From the NCBI GenBank assembly GCA_963682025.1, contig OY821517.1, forward strand, positions 107,436,972-107,500,971: a stretch of DNA of 64,000 nucleotides, read 5' to 3'. Made by a program: the position numbers and the translations under genes. The DNA comes from Cordilura impudica. Its lineage: Eukaryota; Arthropoda; Insecta; Diptera; Scathophagidae. Within the stretch, counting starts at the first letter, position 1. Each line of letters opens with the position of its first letter. Below are positions 10,783 to 23,576 of this stretch, piece after piece. The notes under the pieces were generated by a model. That model did no database searches. It was not told where the DNA came from and saw nothing but the letters and a program-made list of their open reading frames with translations.

Positions 10783-11290
10783 AAAATTTTTCCTCCCAAA
10801 CTTTGTATATATTTTATATTCCAAGTAACAAAACTTTTTATGTTGAAAAAGATATACTGTTAAACTCAGTATATTTAAATGATATATAAAATAAAATAAA
10901 TATGTATATATTATTGTTGTAAATAAATGAATTGAATTCAAATTGGATTGAATAATTCAGATCATATTCGCTTTCATAATCCCTACCCGGGTAGAGAAAG
11001 CGACTTTCATTTGCAAGTAACTGAGCGAGTTTTCATCAAATCTGAAAATGCTGCCGATTCAGTTACAAAATTTTAGACTTAAAGCAGAAAATGCAAAGAG
11101 ACATGAAGTTACTGCAGAGCTTCTTACTTTTTTTTTAATTTTATCTTTTTTTCTACGTAAGTTAATATTATCTACCCGGGTAGGTATATCGAAATTTGTA
11201 TGAACATTTCTTACTTTTCCTAATATAATGTCAAAGAAATCATCTGAAATTTTTGGAAAAACAACACATCATGTAAATAAATTGATTTTC
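10783..11290. repeat. AT-rich flank with CTACCCGGGTAG palindromes
   Basis: The 12-bp palindrome CTACCCGGGTAG occurs at 10983-10994 and 11172-11183, and again at 13151-13162 on the other side of a piggyBac relic. The inner flanks at 11172 and (reversed) 13162 share a short continuation of the type TAGrTATA. They may be terminal or subterminal repeats of that element. No TTAA-bounded terminus was found. Confidence 0.45.
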
Positions 11291-11402
11291 GTTTGTTGAA
11301 ATTAAAAATTATACAAAAAAGTGAGAAAAAGTATATACGTCGGTATGTAATATTTATTTACGCAAATTGTGCGAAGATGAAAATGGGCCCATATGAGAAT
11401 CT

Positions 11403-12790
11403 TCACACTTTGTGTGGTGAAGCCCGTATGCGCGGCATCTTGCAATTGACACATGCTTGCCATGTAGCTCTCTTCCTTTTGGCACATCGGGAGCACATGC
11501 AACATTCACCTCTTTGTTTGATGCGATCACTTGCATCTCGTTCCGGGACATCATCAGCGTCAAACTCTTCATCTTCGTAGTTCGATACAGAGACTGACTC
11601 GCTTGTAATAATAAAAACAAATAAATATTTTTCCACTCAAAAAGGTTCTAAAATATACCTAAAATACGTTCAACGCCTGTCTTGATGGCGAACTTCTTGA
11701 CTGCCATTGGTCTTTGGGCTCCGATCATAATTTGCGGAATGAAAAGCTCTTCACCCAAGCACTGTATAAATTGTTTACGACGAGATTTCTTTACCACACT
11801 ATGTGGACTGTTGGCGACGTATATTTTATGTGTTGCCAGGACCGAGATATCCAACATGTTGTAAAACATCGCTAGGGGCCAACGAGTTGTTCCCCTTTTT
11901 GTGGTATATTGGGCATATACCGCTTGTTTTTTTTTTTTCAAAGTACCGGCGATGGGTATTTTCCATGTTAGTAGCTCCTGCAGCAATGGGAGTGAAGTGA
12001 AAAAATTGTCCATCGTTAGATTTCGCCCTTTTTTTTGTCCATCGTTAGATTTCGCCTTTTTTTTTTGTAGAAAGCGATTAGGTCTTTCACTACCCACTCG
12101 CCTTGGTTTACGTCTCTGGTAATGCTTTCTTTTCCAGTATTAATTTGGCCATTAAGCGGATAAAAAGTTATGGGATCGCAAGCCTACCAAATCTTTATTC
12201 CATATTTTGCAGGTTTTGATGGATTATATTCAGTGAATTTAGTGCGGGTTCGATACCGAACAACTGCTCGTCCTCTGTACTAGTCCCATAAAGCCTGAAA
12301 TTGACTCTCAGATTGGAGTTAATCATATCGAAAATATCGATTATCGGTGCTGCCTTATCGTAATAAATAAAGCGTAAAATACTTTGGAGACATGGTTGCA
12401 CGATAAAGAGGAAAAGCATGTTGTTTCCAAAGCTCGTTTAATTTTTCTTGGTTGGATATCTTGGAACCCATCACAAGCGAAATTCAAAAAAACGCTTCCA
12501 ACTCTTCATCAGTAATTGAAATCCATGTAACAGCCTTTTTAGAAGGATTTTCTGCGTTCCATTCGGCTTTTTTGTTAGAAAACCTACAAATTTGGTTTCT
12601 AATAGGCGCACTCATAGTACAAAAAAATATATCCACTGCCGATAAATTTTTGGTAATTGGATTAGGTCCCATAAACAATTGTTCACGAGTTACATTATGG
12701 ACCCTTTGACGAGCGAAATCAGTATTTTGCTTATACCGCTTTATACCATCTCTGTTGTTGAAAAATGTTGCATCATGGAACCGCTATTCA
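11403..12790 (-). pseudogene. piggyBac transposase relic
   Basis: Read from 12790 leftwards, the pieces follow the piggyBac order: REQLFMGPNPIT and WISITDEELEAFF (N-terminal region), LRFIYYDKAAPIIDIFDMIN with STEDEQLFG (around the first acidic residue), LTMDNFFTSLPLLQELL and IAGTLKKKKQ (core), TTRWPLAMFYNMLDIS and RRKQFIQCLGEELFIPQIM (late core), then CMCSRCAKRKRATWQACVNCK (cysteine-rich tail). Frameshifts and deletions separate the pieces, so it is dead. A 57-bp GT-AG interval at 11602-11658 just before the tail looks like an intron. It is flanked by CTACCCGGGTAG palindromes. Confidence 0.8.
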
Positions 12791-13209
12791 TATTTAATTT
12801 TTCGCAAACACAAACTTTCACAACAAATATTCAAGACATTTGTCGCATACAAATATGTATTATATATGCGGTCACAATATTTTCAAAGGTTCTTAGATTC
12901 GTGGTTTTCCATTCCAATTTGTAATTTCAAATATTTGAGTCCTGGCATATAAAATATAATACTATAGAAAAGTTTTCAAAAAATTTTAAATATAAATATT
13001 AAAACAAGGCAAACTATACTCAAAAAAATAAGTTAGTAGAAAAAGCTAATTAATTACCTAAAGTATAATTTTTTAATAATATTTATTTTGGCCTTGTTTC
13101 ACTTTTTTTTTTGTTTTTTCCCATACAAAATTAAGGAAATATATTTATATCTACCCGGGTAGATACTATGTGTCGACGTAAAAAAATTCTTCATGAAAGC
13201 GAAGGTTAA

Positions 13210-13468
13210 GTCAATTTCATAGGAGTCATTTGTATGGGGACTATACCCGAACATGCCGTACATGCCATAATTCATAAAAATATGTAGTTTTATTACAAGG
13301 TTTACATGGACACACAGACGGACAAACTGACGGACGGGCATCACTAAATCGTCTTAGAAATTGATTCTGAGTTGATTGGTACAATTAAAGGTATGTCTAG
13401 GTCAAATATTTTTGGTAGTTACAAACATCAGCACAAAGTCGTTATACCCTGACCACATAGTGGGTATA
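13210..13468 (-). mobile_element. DINE-like element, 5' fragment, diverged
   Basis: Retains TTTACATGGACACACAGACGG, GTCTAGGTCAAATATTTTTG and the ACCACATAGTG end, but the terminal region and the (GTCC)n tract are degraded. The 3' half is absent. Confidence 0.75.
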
Positions 13469-14984
13469 AAAAATGAAAACATATAAATTTTTTAGGTTTC
13501 TTTTTTGGTATAGAAAATAATTGTTATAGTTTTAGTATTTCCTTCATTATTTTTCCAAAAGAATGAGGGTAGGTTGAAATGATATTTTAGAACACTAGAA
13601 CATTTCTGCGCTTAACTCCATACACCGTACCCTTTTTTTAATGCTTTCTGTATAATATAATTTCTCAAATAGAAGGTTTCCATGACCACCTGATCACTGT
13701 AGCCAAGACTCCCTGCCGGTATGAGAACCAGTATCATGCAGTTTTGGGCTTTCGATCATTATGCCATTCATACCAGTTGCAGGGAGGGGAGTTATATATA
13801 AGTTAGTAGTCATGCCTGTTAAAAAAAAACATAAATATTTGATCATTATAACTAGAGGAATTAATATAACTAAGTCCGCCGGTCCGTCTGTGAAAATCAC
13901 AATCACGCTCTCAATATGTCGTTCGCGTTATTCTATTTTACTGAAAATGATTAACTGACACCCAGAGATGGATTCTATTTAAAATTATTAATATCGGTTG
14001 AACAGTTTGCGAAATTTCAATGGAAATATAATAAAACTCTTTTAAAAATATAATCTTTTGTTTATTTTTTCTTCTTGTTATTGGCTTATCCTAAATTTTG
14101 TTATTGTGTTTGGTGGTGTTTTTGTATCATTCGCTTAGTGAGTGTGTATGTATCACTATAACTACTTCAAGTGTCATATTAGTTTAAGCTTTTTTAACAT
14201 CACACATTGGGTTGAAATAAATCAAAATTGAGGATTAATTCAAAAATTGAAGTTAATGTATTGTAATAAATTTTGGTACCGGGATAAAGCAGATAAAATT
14301 CACCATAAATAGCTATCAGAAAATGTTCCACGTGGTTAGATTTGATTTTAGATTAGATTATTCCTTATTCATCAAAATGTTACAAGAAAATATAACAAAT
14401 TAATCTTAAAATTTATAACAATAAAGAATTTATATGGCTTGGTAGATTTACTGTCTTACGTTGTTTACTTGTTTTTTTGTTACACTCTCCCAAAGTTCAA
14501 CAATTTTCATTAATTAAGCGGTAAAAAGTAAAAACTACGAATTGTAAGTATATATATCAAAGCTTTTTTACATAGAAGCTTCAACTTCATCTTCTTTTTG
14601 ATAAATTTTTTTTTTTCGGAAGAATGTTTAAGAAATATTTTTAAAATTTTTTTGGATATTATCCCAAAAAGATGTATTTTTGAAATAAATATAGAGGTAA
14701 AAGTGTTATTGGGTGAGATTGGCTAAAACTGTTTCCATAAAAAATAACTATGGGATTTCAGATCGTGGATTCCAAAGAAAACAATTTTGCGTATATTTGC
14801 AATCACACGAAACATTTAGCTTTCTTTTAAATCATGATTTGCTGCAATCGCAATAGCTGATATTTGTTCGTAGTTTTTTATTTTTCGTTTTTTATTTATT
14901 TTCGTTACTGTGATTTTTGTTATTGCTGTTGTAAATATGTAACCTAGTACATCAACACCTTGTTTTAATGATCATGTATGTTAG
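13469..14984. other. AT-rich interval, no gene seen
   Basis: No coding signature. A short segment near 13875 (AAGTCCGCCGGTCCGTCTGTG) recalls the GTCY tract of the DINE-like family but lacks its flanks. Confidence 0.4.
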
Positions 14985-15935
14985 AGTGGGACGAAAAGTG
15001 AAAAAGTACAATAATAAAACATATTGTAAAAAATTATTTCAATTGCAATTATAGATTCCGGTTTGCGAAAAATTCATCGTCTAAATGCAAATGTATTATA
15101 TTTAATAAAAATCACTACTAATACTTTAAATGATACAAAATACTGTCACAGTGCTACTCAGTGAGGTTCTACTACTGACTTTTGACCAACCAGACTTTGG
15201 AAACTCCAACGATGACAACACTGCCAAACGTTTTTTATAATGTCGTTGTTTGTAAACAAATCACAAAAGTGGACAAAGAGTTAATAGAACGAATGCATGT
15301 GATACTTATTTTCGTATCCTGTTGAAAAGTTTAAAGAAAATACTCACAAGAAAGCCATACATTGCTTTAAGCTCTACCCGTCGTTTTATATGCATTCCAC
15401 ATTACATAAGTTCTTTATTCTAGGGCCAGAAATAATATCACATGCATTATTGCCAATTGGCCAAGTATGTTGAAAGTAAATAGAGTCGAGAAAAGTCGGA
15501 TGGAGATATATTTATACCATCATATACCACAGATGGTACTAGATTTAATAATTTTGCCAAACACTACAGGTGAAAAAGTGGATAATGAAGATGAATATGA
15601 AGATGGTGATTATGAAATTGAAAATTATTATGATGAGTATGAAATTTGATGTAATGGTGATTATAATAATGAAAACTTTGTTTAAAATTCAAATACTTGA
15701 TATAAAATTCATTATAATATAAAAACGTATTTATTTGGTTTTCTCTAATAGAGCATTAAATACATTATGGTTCGTATTTTGATTTAAATATTTATCTCTT
15801 TAGAATCCACAGTTGTATCAAAAAATGTGAACCAAGGAAATTTTTTCCGAAAAACAAAAAAGCGTTTAACATTAAAAAAAATTTTTTTTAAATTATTTTT
15901 TTTTTTGCCCCAAATAATAGTTTTTACAGTATTTA
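14985..15935 (+). pseudogene. Transib transposase C-terminal relic A
   Basis: Homologous along its length to relic B at 17333-18215. The coding remnant reads, in broken frames, an MP-x-TLHKV-like stretch, GPEIISHALLPIGQ, then a deletion, then LDLIILPNTTGEKV and an acidic tail (DNEDEYEDGDYE) ending at 15649. The MPxTVHKxLIHG and LPIG motifs and acidic tail match the C-terminus of Transib, the RAG1-core-like transposases. The block holding the catalytic glutamate (SEEAQEARN in relic B) is deleted. Relative to relic B, a ~185-bp segment is inserted at about 15109-15293. Confidence 0.65.
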
Positions 15936-17084
15936 TAATAACTAGTAGATACCAGCCCTCGAAATTCGAGTGCAAATCTAGGAAATTTTGTTATTTATTT
16001 AAATGAAGACTCTAAAGGTATGCTAATCAATTAAAGCCAATTCACAAATCAACACAGGAAAACAAACTCATTTTTATTACAAACACATTAAAAAATTTAA
16101 TAAATACGCACACAGCACTGTATAATTTTATGTATGTGTTAGTAGCAACTTTAAATGCAATTTACTCAAAACAAAGAAAAAAATTTAAAAATCTGTAAAT
16201 CTGCAAAACGGCTAAAAAGAAATACCTTTCAAATAATATACGTTTGGTCAAAATCGGGATAAAACGGTGGAACAAAACATCGATCACAAAAAATCGTCTA
16301 GCCTATTCATATTATAGATTTGTAAAAAAATGTTTTTTTTTTTAATACGGCTTCCCGGAATTAATCCTCATTTTTCATATCATTCAACCAACTTTACGCC
16401 ATCACCAAATAGTTTTATATCATGTAGTAGTAGTAGTAGTATTCATTTATTTACAATAAAATATAATTTTACTTATTTTAAGATAAATACATATGAAAAA
16501 TATAGTATTATTGCCAATAAGAAAATAGTAAATCTTCGACAGTGTTATAGAACACTTTGGCTGAAATTTTGATTTCGTTGGCCACCAAAAGACCAATTTT
16601 TTTGTCACCAATTTTTAAAATTTTAACGCCATTTTTTAGCTTATACTCTATATCCAAATTAATGCAGCTAAAAAATTAGGTTAAGATATAGCTAATTGTG
16701 GGGCCTGCTGTCAAACTCAACTGTTTTTAATTTCATTAAAAGGTGAGTTTTTGTTTTTTTTTTTATTAAAAATAAATGGTTACTACTCGCAAGCTATCAC
16801 CGATAATGACCTGCAACCTTCTTTATAAAGTTAATAGGATTGCAGTCGTTAGATGTTGGAAGTGGTCAGAACCCTACCGTTTAATATTAGGGTTGTTCTG
16901 AAATATTTATTAAACCACTATATTTGTGTCAAATTTAAAATTTAGTGGAATAGAACTTCTAGGGAACAAAAGGGAACAAGAAGCGTACACCACTCAAAAA
17001 AAGGTGAACGTGACCTCGTTAACACTACGTATACTTTCATTTTAATGAAATTACTCAAAAAAATTTCAAATTACGGTAATTTAA
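15936..17084. other. AT-rich interval, no gene seen
   Basis: No gene is recognised. A short (TAG)n run lies near 16425-16440. A stretch near 16340-16365 (GGCTTCCC) resembles sequence just after relic B. Confidence 0.4.
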
Positions 17085-17332
17085 ACAGCCCTATACCAAC
17101 AGGTATACAACAAGTAAACCGATCGACTAAGAATCGCTTTTCGAGTCGATTTAGCAATGTCCGTCCATCCGTCCGTCAGTCTGTGTGTCCACGTAAACCT
17201 TGTAATCAAACTACAGGTCGTAGATACATATATATTTCGATGAAATTTGGCATGTAAGCCTATATCGGCCGTAGGATGAACGGCGTTGAAATCAGTGAGA
17301 ATCGGACCATGGCCAGACCATGGTCATGTATA
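17085..17332 (+). mobile_element. DINE-like element, diverged 5' fragment
   Basis: Contains CCGATCGACTAAGAATCGC, GTCCGTCCATCCGTCCGTC, GTGTGTCCACGTAAACC and GGATGAACGGCGTTGAAATC. It stops where Transib relic B begins. Its 5' end is poor and partly rearranged. Confidence 0.75.
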
Positions 17333-18215
17333 TATGAGTGGGATGAAAAGTGAAAATGTTCAATGATAAGACAAATTGTAGAACACTCTTTAAATTGCAA
17401 TAAAAGATTACGGTTTGCGAAAAATTCATCATCTAAATGCAAATGCATGTGATACTTATTGTTGTATCCTATGAAAAGTATAGAAGTTATACTTACAACA
17501 CGGCCAAACATCCCGCTAAGCTCTGCTCATAGTTCCATATGCCTGCCACATTACATTAAGTCTTTATTCAAGGGCCAGAAATAACATCACATGCATTATT
17601 GCCAATTGGCCATCAGAGGAAGCTCAAGAAGCTCGAAACAAAAATTTTAAAAATTACAAAGAACACTATACGCATAAATACAGTCGGGAGAAGTCGACTA
17701 AAGACATATTTAATAAGTTTCTACTAAGCTCAGATTCATTGGTTACCGCCAAAAGTAAAAATTATAAGAAAAAAACTTATCTTGTACACAGATGGCACTA
17801 GATTTAATAATTTTGCCAAAAACAAAAGGAGAATAAGAGGTTAATGATGATGAATATGAAGATGATGACTATGAAAGTGAAGATGATTATGATGAGTGTG
17901 AAATGTGATGTAATGGTGATTAAAATAATGGAAATTTTATTGGTATGGAGCATAATTAATATAAAAAAAATAAATGAGAAATAAAAATTCAAGTACTTGA
18001 TATTAAATTTATTATAATTTAGAAACAAATTTAATTATTTATGTGTTTTTTATAGAGCATTAAGTAGACTATAGTTTGCAATTTGATTAGATAATTTATC
18101 TACTTAGAATCCAAAGTTATACTAGAAACGAAAAAGCGAAAAACAAAAAAGCGCTTAGCAGATTTAAAAATATTAAAAATTATTTTCCCAAATGGTAGTT
18201 TTTATGTGTTAATAA
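17333..18215 (+). pseudogene. Transib transposase C-terminal relic B
   Basis: Shows MPATLH, then GPEITSHALLPIG, then after a frameshift SEEAQEARNKNFKNYKEH, SREKSTKDIFNKFLLSSD, and an acidic tail near 17880-17905. In RAG1 the corresponding SEGNESGNK block carries catalytic glutamate E962, so this relic retains that block, although the frame is broken. Only the C-terminal third of the protein is present. It is paralogous to relic A and to the near-complete Transib at 49784-56758. Confidence 0.75.
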
Positions 18216-18985
18216 TAATTTAAAAATAAAAACATATTTGTTTTTTAACATCGGCTTCCCCTGTATCAAAGAAAAGTAATAAAAATAAAAAATGCTACTT
18301 CTTAAAAAAAATATCTAGTTATTTATAAAAAATTTAAATACAGTTTTATAGATTTAATATTCCTGTCGGTGACGCATTCAATTATTTTGCGGATAACTTG
18401 TGAATCGGATTTTTAAAAATTTTATAAACCTGAAAATATATATTGATATAACCATTTGAAGATAGATTTGTATATTTTCCAAAAAAAAATTATTGTCCTT
18501 TCGACATCGATCGACATCGTAGATGTATATATTGTGTGTATTAAATCTACCTTTGTTTCTTTAAATTAACATATTACAAGCTATTTCAGAAAAAAAGTTT
18601 AAAAAATTAACTTTTTCCAATATTTTGTTCCCATAAACGTTGGCAAATCCTGTTTTAATATCGCTGGTAGTTTTCTCCAAAAAAGTATTTTTCAGCAGTG
18701 TCAAAGATTTAGGCTATATATCGATTTGGGAATGAGATAGAATATTCTGTCTTTCATTGAAATTTTAATGGATTTTTACAACCAGGCTTAAATTTATAAA
18801 ATTCTAACTATAGCATAGATAAAAATCAATTTACTTTCTTAGTCGACTTAACATCTTACAGTATTTAGAAATGGATTTAATCTATTTAAATGTCTCTCGA
18901 GCACGAAACGGATGATGCGGTGGACTTGTTGAATTTTAATCTAGCAATGCAATATCTTGCCAAGCGATTGTTTTGCAAGGAAAAT
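18216..18985. other. AT-rich interval, no gene seen
   Basis: Nothing coding is recognised. A ~38-bp piece near 18535-18575 (GTATTAAATCTACCTTTGT) is nearly repeated at about 44252-44290, so part of this interval is an interspersed repeat. Confidence 0.4.
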
Positions 18986-19755
18986 ACAAGTAAGAAAATT
19001 ATAGTCGGTCTAGACCGACCATACGATACTCTAAACCATGGTTAGAAATCCTATCTCTTCGGTCCAGCTAACTGGATATAGAACATAAGCAAAAACCAAA
19101 TTTGAGTGGCATTGTTATTAATTTTTGTGGCTGCAGATATGAAAAAGTTCATATCGGGTGATATATTTATATGTGTACTAGGTCACAAAATGTACCGATC
19201 CTGACCATATTTGGTAAAGTCACTTATATTTTGAAAAAAAGTACACAAACCAAATTTGAGAAAAATCTGTGCAACATTTTTGTTTTTTTGATAGATTTAA
19301 ATGAAAATCGGGAAGCAGCCTATGACTAAGAATTGTCCAATAAAAATTATTTTTGGACTACTGATTAACGGATACAATAAACACATACAATCACAATTTT
19401 ACTAAGATCTATATGATAATTTAGATCTTATGGCAATTTATGTCGATTTCACAGGGGTTATTTGTATGGGGCTAGGTCTGAACATGGACCGATTTTCACC
19501 AATTTCACTAGCTGCCGACAAAAGCTTATGTACCAAATTTCATCAAAATATATTCATATTTGCGACCTGTAGTTTGATTACAAAGTTTACATGGACACAC
19601 AGACGGACGGACGGGCGCACATCGTTAAAACGACACAGAAAGTGATTCTGAGCCGATCGGTATAATAAAAGATGGGTCTAGGTCAAATATTTTTGGTAGT
19701 TACAAACAGCAGCACAAAATAATTATACCCAAACCACATAGTGGTTTAAGGTATA
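18986..19755 (-). mobile_element. DINE-like element, full length, somewhat diverged
   Basis: Both ends are present (ACAAGTAAG with hairpin TCGGTCTAGACC on the left; ACATAGTGG on the right), but the 5' terminus is mutated and the GTCY tract is reduced to two GGAC units plus variants. Confidence 0.9.
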
Positions 19756-19861
19756 ATTAGGATCATTAATTGTCTCTTTTTTATTAATAATCCAATTTTT
19801 GCGCATTTTCGGTCTTCGTCCTGGACCTTTTCGTTGTAATAAATAGTGTATTATATAAATA

Positions 19862-21176
19862 AAGGGTCCGCCAATTTTTTTTTTTTTTTTTTTTGAAAAT
19901 GCTATAAAAAGAAAAAAAAAACTACTGAATATTATCTCAAATTTCTTTTTTTATTTGAATGTACAATCCTTCCGGTTAATAATGGAAAATAATTTCATTC
20001 ATATAGCTGCCTCGGTTGGCCGTGTGGTAGCCTACACGATCGGTCCAATTTTGAAGCACATTATCGATTGTGTGCAGCTATATTTCACCAATGGCTTCAC
20101 GAATATTGTCCTTTAAAGCGTCAATTGTCTCTGGCTTGTTGGCGTTACACTTATCTTTGAGGGCACCCCACAAATAATAGTCCAACGGTGTCAAATCGCA
20201 GCTCCGAGGTGGCCAAACAACATCAGCTCTGCGCCTGATAATGCGATCATCAAAAACAGGGCGCAAAACATCGAGTTTAGCTTCGGCTATGTGGCACGTA
20301 GCGCCGTCCTGTTGAAACCAAATCTTGCCAATATCCTCCTCTTCAATTTTTGTGAACAAAAATTCGTGCAACATGGCCCTATAACGATCGCCATTGACTG
20401 TAACGGCCACTCCTTGCTCATTTTCGAAGAAAGATGGCCCAATTATGCCTCTGGATCAAAAACCGCACCAAACAGTGACTCGTTTTGGGTGCATCGGCTT
20501 TTCAATGTATGCGTGCGGGTTTTCTGTGCCACAAATGCGACAATTTTGCTTGTCTACATACCCGCCAAGATCAAAATGAGCTTCATCTGAAACGATGATT
20601 TTTTTGGCAAAATCGGCATCTTCTGTAAGTCGATCGCAGGCCCACTTAGCGAAGCGAAAACGCATTGGATGGTCAGTTGGCTTCAACTCCTGAACCAATT
20701 GGACTTTGTATGGCGTCATACCAAGGTCTTTATGCAAAATTCGTCTCAATGGTACCTCTGAAATGTTCAATTCTTGAGACCGACGGTGAATTGATGTTTA
20801 TGGCGCTTCACGCAGACTTTCTGCCAAAGCAGCAATATTCTCGGGTGTACGCACTGTTTTTGGCTTTTCACGCTTTGGTTTATCGATGAGGATGCCAGTT
20901 TCTTTCACTTTTTTCACAAGATAACGAACATACGGAGCTGACGGTGCTTCTCTTCTTCCAAAATCCGTACGCAATTTTCGCACACATTCTGCAACATTAC
21001 CGTGATTTTCAAAGTAATGTCGCTATATTTCCCAGCGTTGTTCAAGCGTATACACAACCATATTCGTTCAGCGGAAGGATAAAACTAATTACCTGTCAAA
21101 TCAGACATGAGCTAAGTGTTACCATTCACGAAATAAGCACTAGTTGAAAAAAAAAAACGTTAGATGGCGGACCCTT
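19862..21176 (-). mobile_element. mariner-type DNA transposon, DD41D (rosa-like)
   Basis: Bounded by inverted termini AAGGGTCCGCCA and its complement, each flanked by TA (19860-19861 and 21177-21178), the mariner target duplication. Length is about 1.3 kb, normal for the superfamily. A T-run follows the left terminus and an A-run precedes the right one. The internal transposase is broken by stops, so this copy is not autonomous. Confidence 0.85.
20078..21061 (-). pseudogene. DD41D mariner transposase (decayed)
   Basis: From an ATG at 21061 the reading starts MVVYTLEQRWEI, an N-terminal helix-turn-helix, then a stop, then VRKLRTDFGRREAPSAPYV. The catalytic domain shows the first aspartate in VSDEAHFDLGGYV, the second in FQQDGATCH and the third in CDLTPLDYYLWG. 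Counting residues between the second and third gives 41, which defines the DD41D group described from Ceratitis rosa (rosa elements). At least two in-frame stops are present (one at the QRWEI position, one after VTVWCGF) and a frame break near the EAPSTSIH region. A second, truncated copy lies at 48621-49495. Confidence 0.85.
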
Positions 21177-21178
21177 TA

Positions 21179-23576
21179 CTATAATTAAGCAAATTTTAAT
21201 GTTAAGGTAATAATACCTATTTTAGAATAATTTTATTTGTTAACGAGACCCTGATTTGTTATGTCGTTTTTGATCGATCCTAATCGGACGAAACTATCTG
21301 TGTCTGATTATTTCTACTTTTTTGCAAATAAAAAAAAAAAAAACAAGTTGGATTCTTTTTTAACATGCTTTTATATTGTACTTTTGTTTAGCTGATGGGC
21401 TTTAAATTTCATTTCATGTTGTCATAACAAAGAGAAAAAAAATAATTTTTTAAAGACAAAAAAAAACCATATGTCTCTCTGCATGTGTTTGTATTTGTTT
21501 GCTGTAGTTTGTCGATGTTGCTGTAGCTTTTGCTGTTTAGTTTAAGGTGGGTGTGCACTTAGCATTTAGTACATGAGATGTTTGTGTGTGTGTGTGTGCA
21601 ACAATTTATGGCGTAATTGCAACCGGAAACTACAACACAATATTTTGTGGTAAAATTTTGATAAACTCTTTTGAACAAACAATTATTTATAGCCATATCG
21701 ATGTCATATGTGGAAATATTTTATTTGTGTGTATACTATTTATATAAGGACATAAATATCATATTTTTCCATAAACAAATTGTATAATAAATTGTAATTA
21801 TTTAAATTTATATCATTGTTGCAATATACATTTTCTATATTTATACATATTCGTATATTCTTAATTATATTTTCTAGTTGAATTTACTTAAAATAGGGCA
21901 ATTCCTTATGTGACGGAATGACATTTTGAGTTGTAGAATTGCTATTTGCAATTGAAAATTCATTCTTCGGTTTGAAAATGATTGCTATTGATTAGGAGAT
22001 TTAAAAAAAAATCAGAAAGAATTTTTTCACAATTTATTCTTTTATTTTTGAGTAATTTCGCATTGTGTGACGGAATGAAATTTTTGCTACCATTGCTCTG
22101 TCCTGGTATTAAAACCTGGGAACTTTTGTGAATTAAGAAGCTAAACAGTTTTTAAACTAATCCATATTTTACATATTATATATAAGTAATATAAAATTAT
22201 AATTTAGAGCAACTTACCTGTAATAGTGTTGAAGTTATTAACCGTCATTTGACGCGATGGAATGACTGTGGCGGATTGACTAAAGTTTCTTAAACATGTA
22301 TTAAAAGAAAATTGAATAAACAAATAATTGTTTATTATCGAGAATACTTGTAAGATATTCCATTATGTAACTTGGAACATATTTTAATATATTTATAAAC
22401 ATACTTCATATAAACAAAAAAAATTTTTTTCATCAAAGTTGATATTTTTATGGAATTGCACAATATTTAGTTAATCACATGGGTTATAATAAAATATTTA
22501 TCATTTATATTATATTTAGAGTGTTATTAGAGTGTTCTTTACATAATAATTGAGGCAATAGTTATATATATTAAATGGCTCTATTAGGTAAATTTTACAT
22601 CAGAAAATATGAGGTCATGGCCACGGTAGTTATGTCTGAGTACATTTGGTGTAGTAAAAATAGTAAACTAGATAAAACACTGCAAATCATTTTCGAGTTC
22701 GTTTGGGGGGTGAGAAATTCCAAGGGCGAAAGTTTGAGGCCAGTATAGTAAAACCTTCAAAGTGCTTGGCGTTCTTAGCCCCTACCTTTTTTACGACTTT
22801 GTATAGTTTTTCCATATCTTCATGTTTGGTTGCTTAGTCTTGCAGTTATAACTCAAGAATCACTGAGATGTTCTCACTTCACTCTTGAGCAAAATTTTAT
22901 GTAAGGCTTAAACAAATAAAATTTATAAATATATCCATGTAAAAAATCCTCGTGTGTGTTTGTTTTAATATATAAAATATCACTCATATGTACACATCTC
23001 TTCTACGCTACTGAATGCGGTCTGAATGTGTTACGTAATTAAAAAATGTATTCAAAAAAACGAACAATAAAAATTTTTTTAATATATCATTCGATAAAAT
23101 TAGTTTAACTTGATTTGCCTTTGGACGTTTTACTATATTTGCCTTCACCCTGACTTAGAATTTCTACCACCATGATACCGCCCATTTATTGACTACTACT
23201 CACATTAATAATAAACAACCTCAGACAATTTATCAAAGCTGTCTCTGTCATAGTACTCCATATATATAATGAATAATTACTTCCTACGGTAGTTGCCACA
23301 CCCACTTATTTTGCAAAGCTCTCCCTGTCGTAGTATTCAATATATATGGTATTATATATGGTATATTATGTCCATCCTTAAGGACCATTCGAAATATTGG
23401 AACCAACATTTAAAATCAGATGAGTAGTTACGCAGATGAACTCCTAATAACAAACAAACACACATTTCCTCTTTATTATATTAGTATGGGTGTACTATAT
23501 TTGACAATAAGTTTGAATTTGACCACAGAAATTTTGTGGTAATAATCTGACCCATAAAAATAAAGTTTTTATATAA
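21179..23576. other. AT-rich intergenic DNA with small repeats
   Basis: No gene is recognised. There is a short (TG)n tract near 21585. Near 23440-23500 a segment ending CTCTTTATTATATTAGTATGG resembles the 3' end of a common insect interspersed repeat. The rest is unassigned. Confidence 0.45.

Noticed and set aside
11682..12122. Plus-strand ORFs opposite the piggyBac relic
   Set aside because: They are antisense shadows of the minus-strand transposase, which has the recognisable conserved blocks.
15467..15649. 60-aa acidic ORF as an independent gene
   Set aside because: Comparison with the paralogous copy and Transib C-termini shows it is the tail of a broken transposase.
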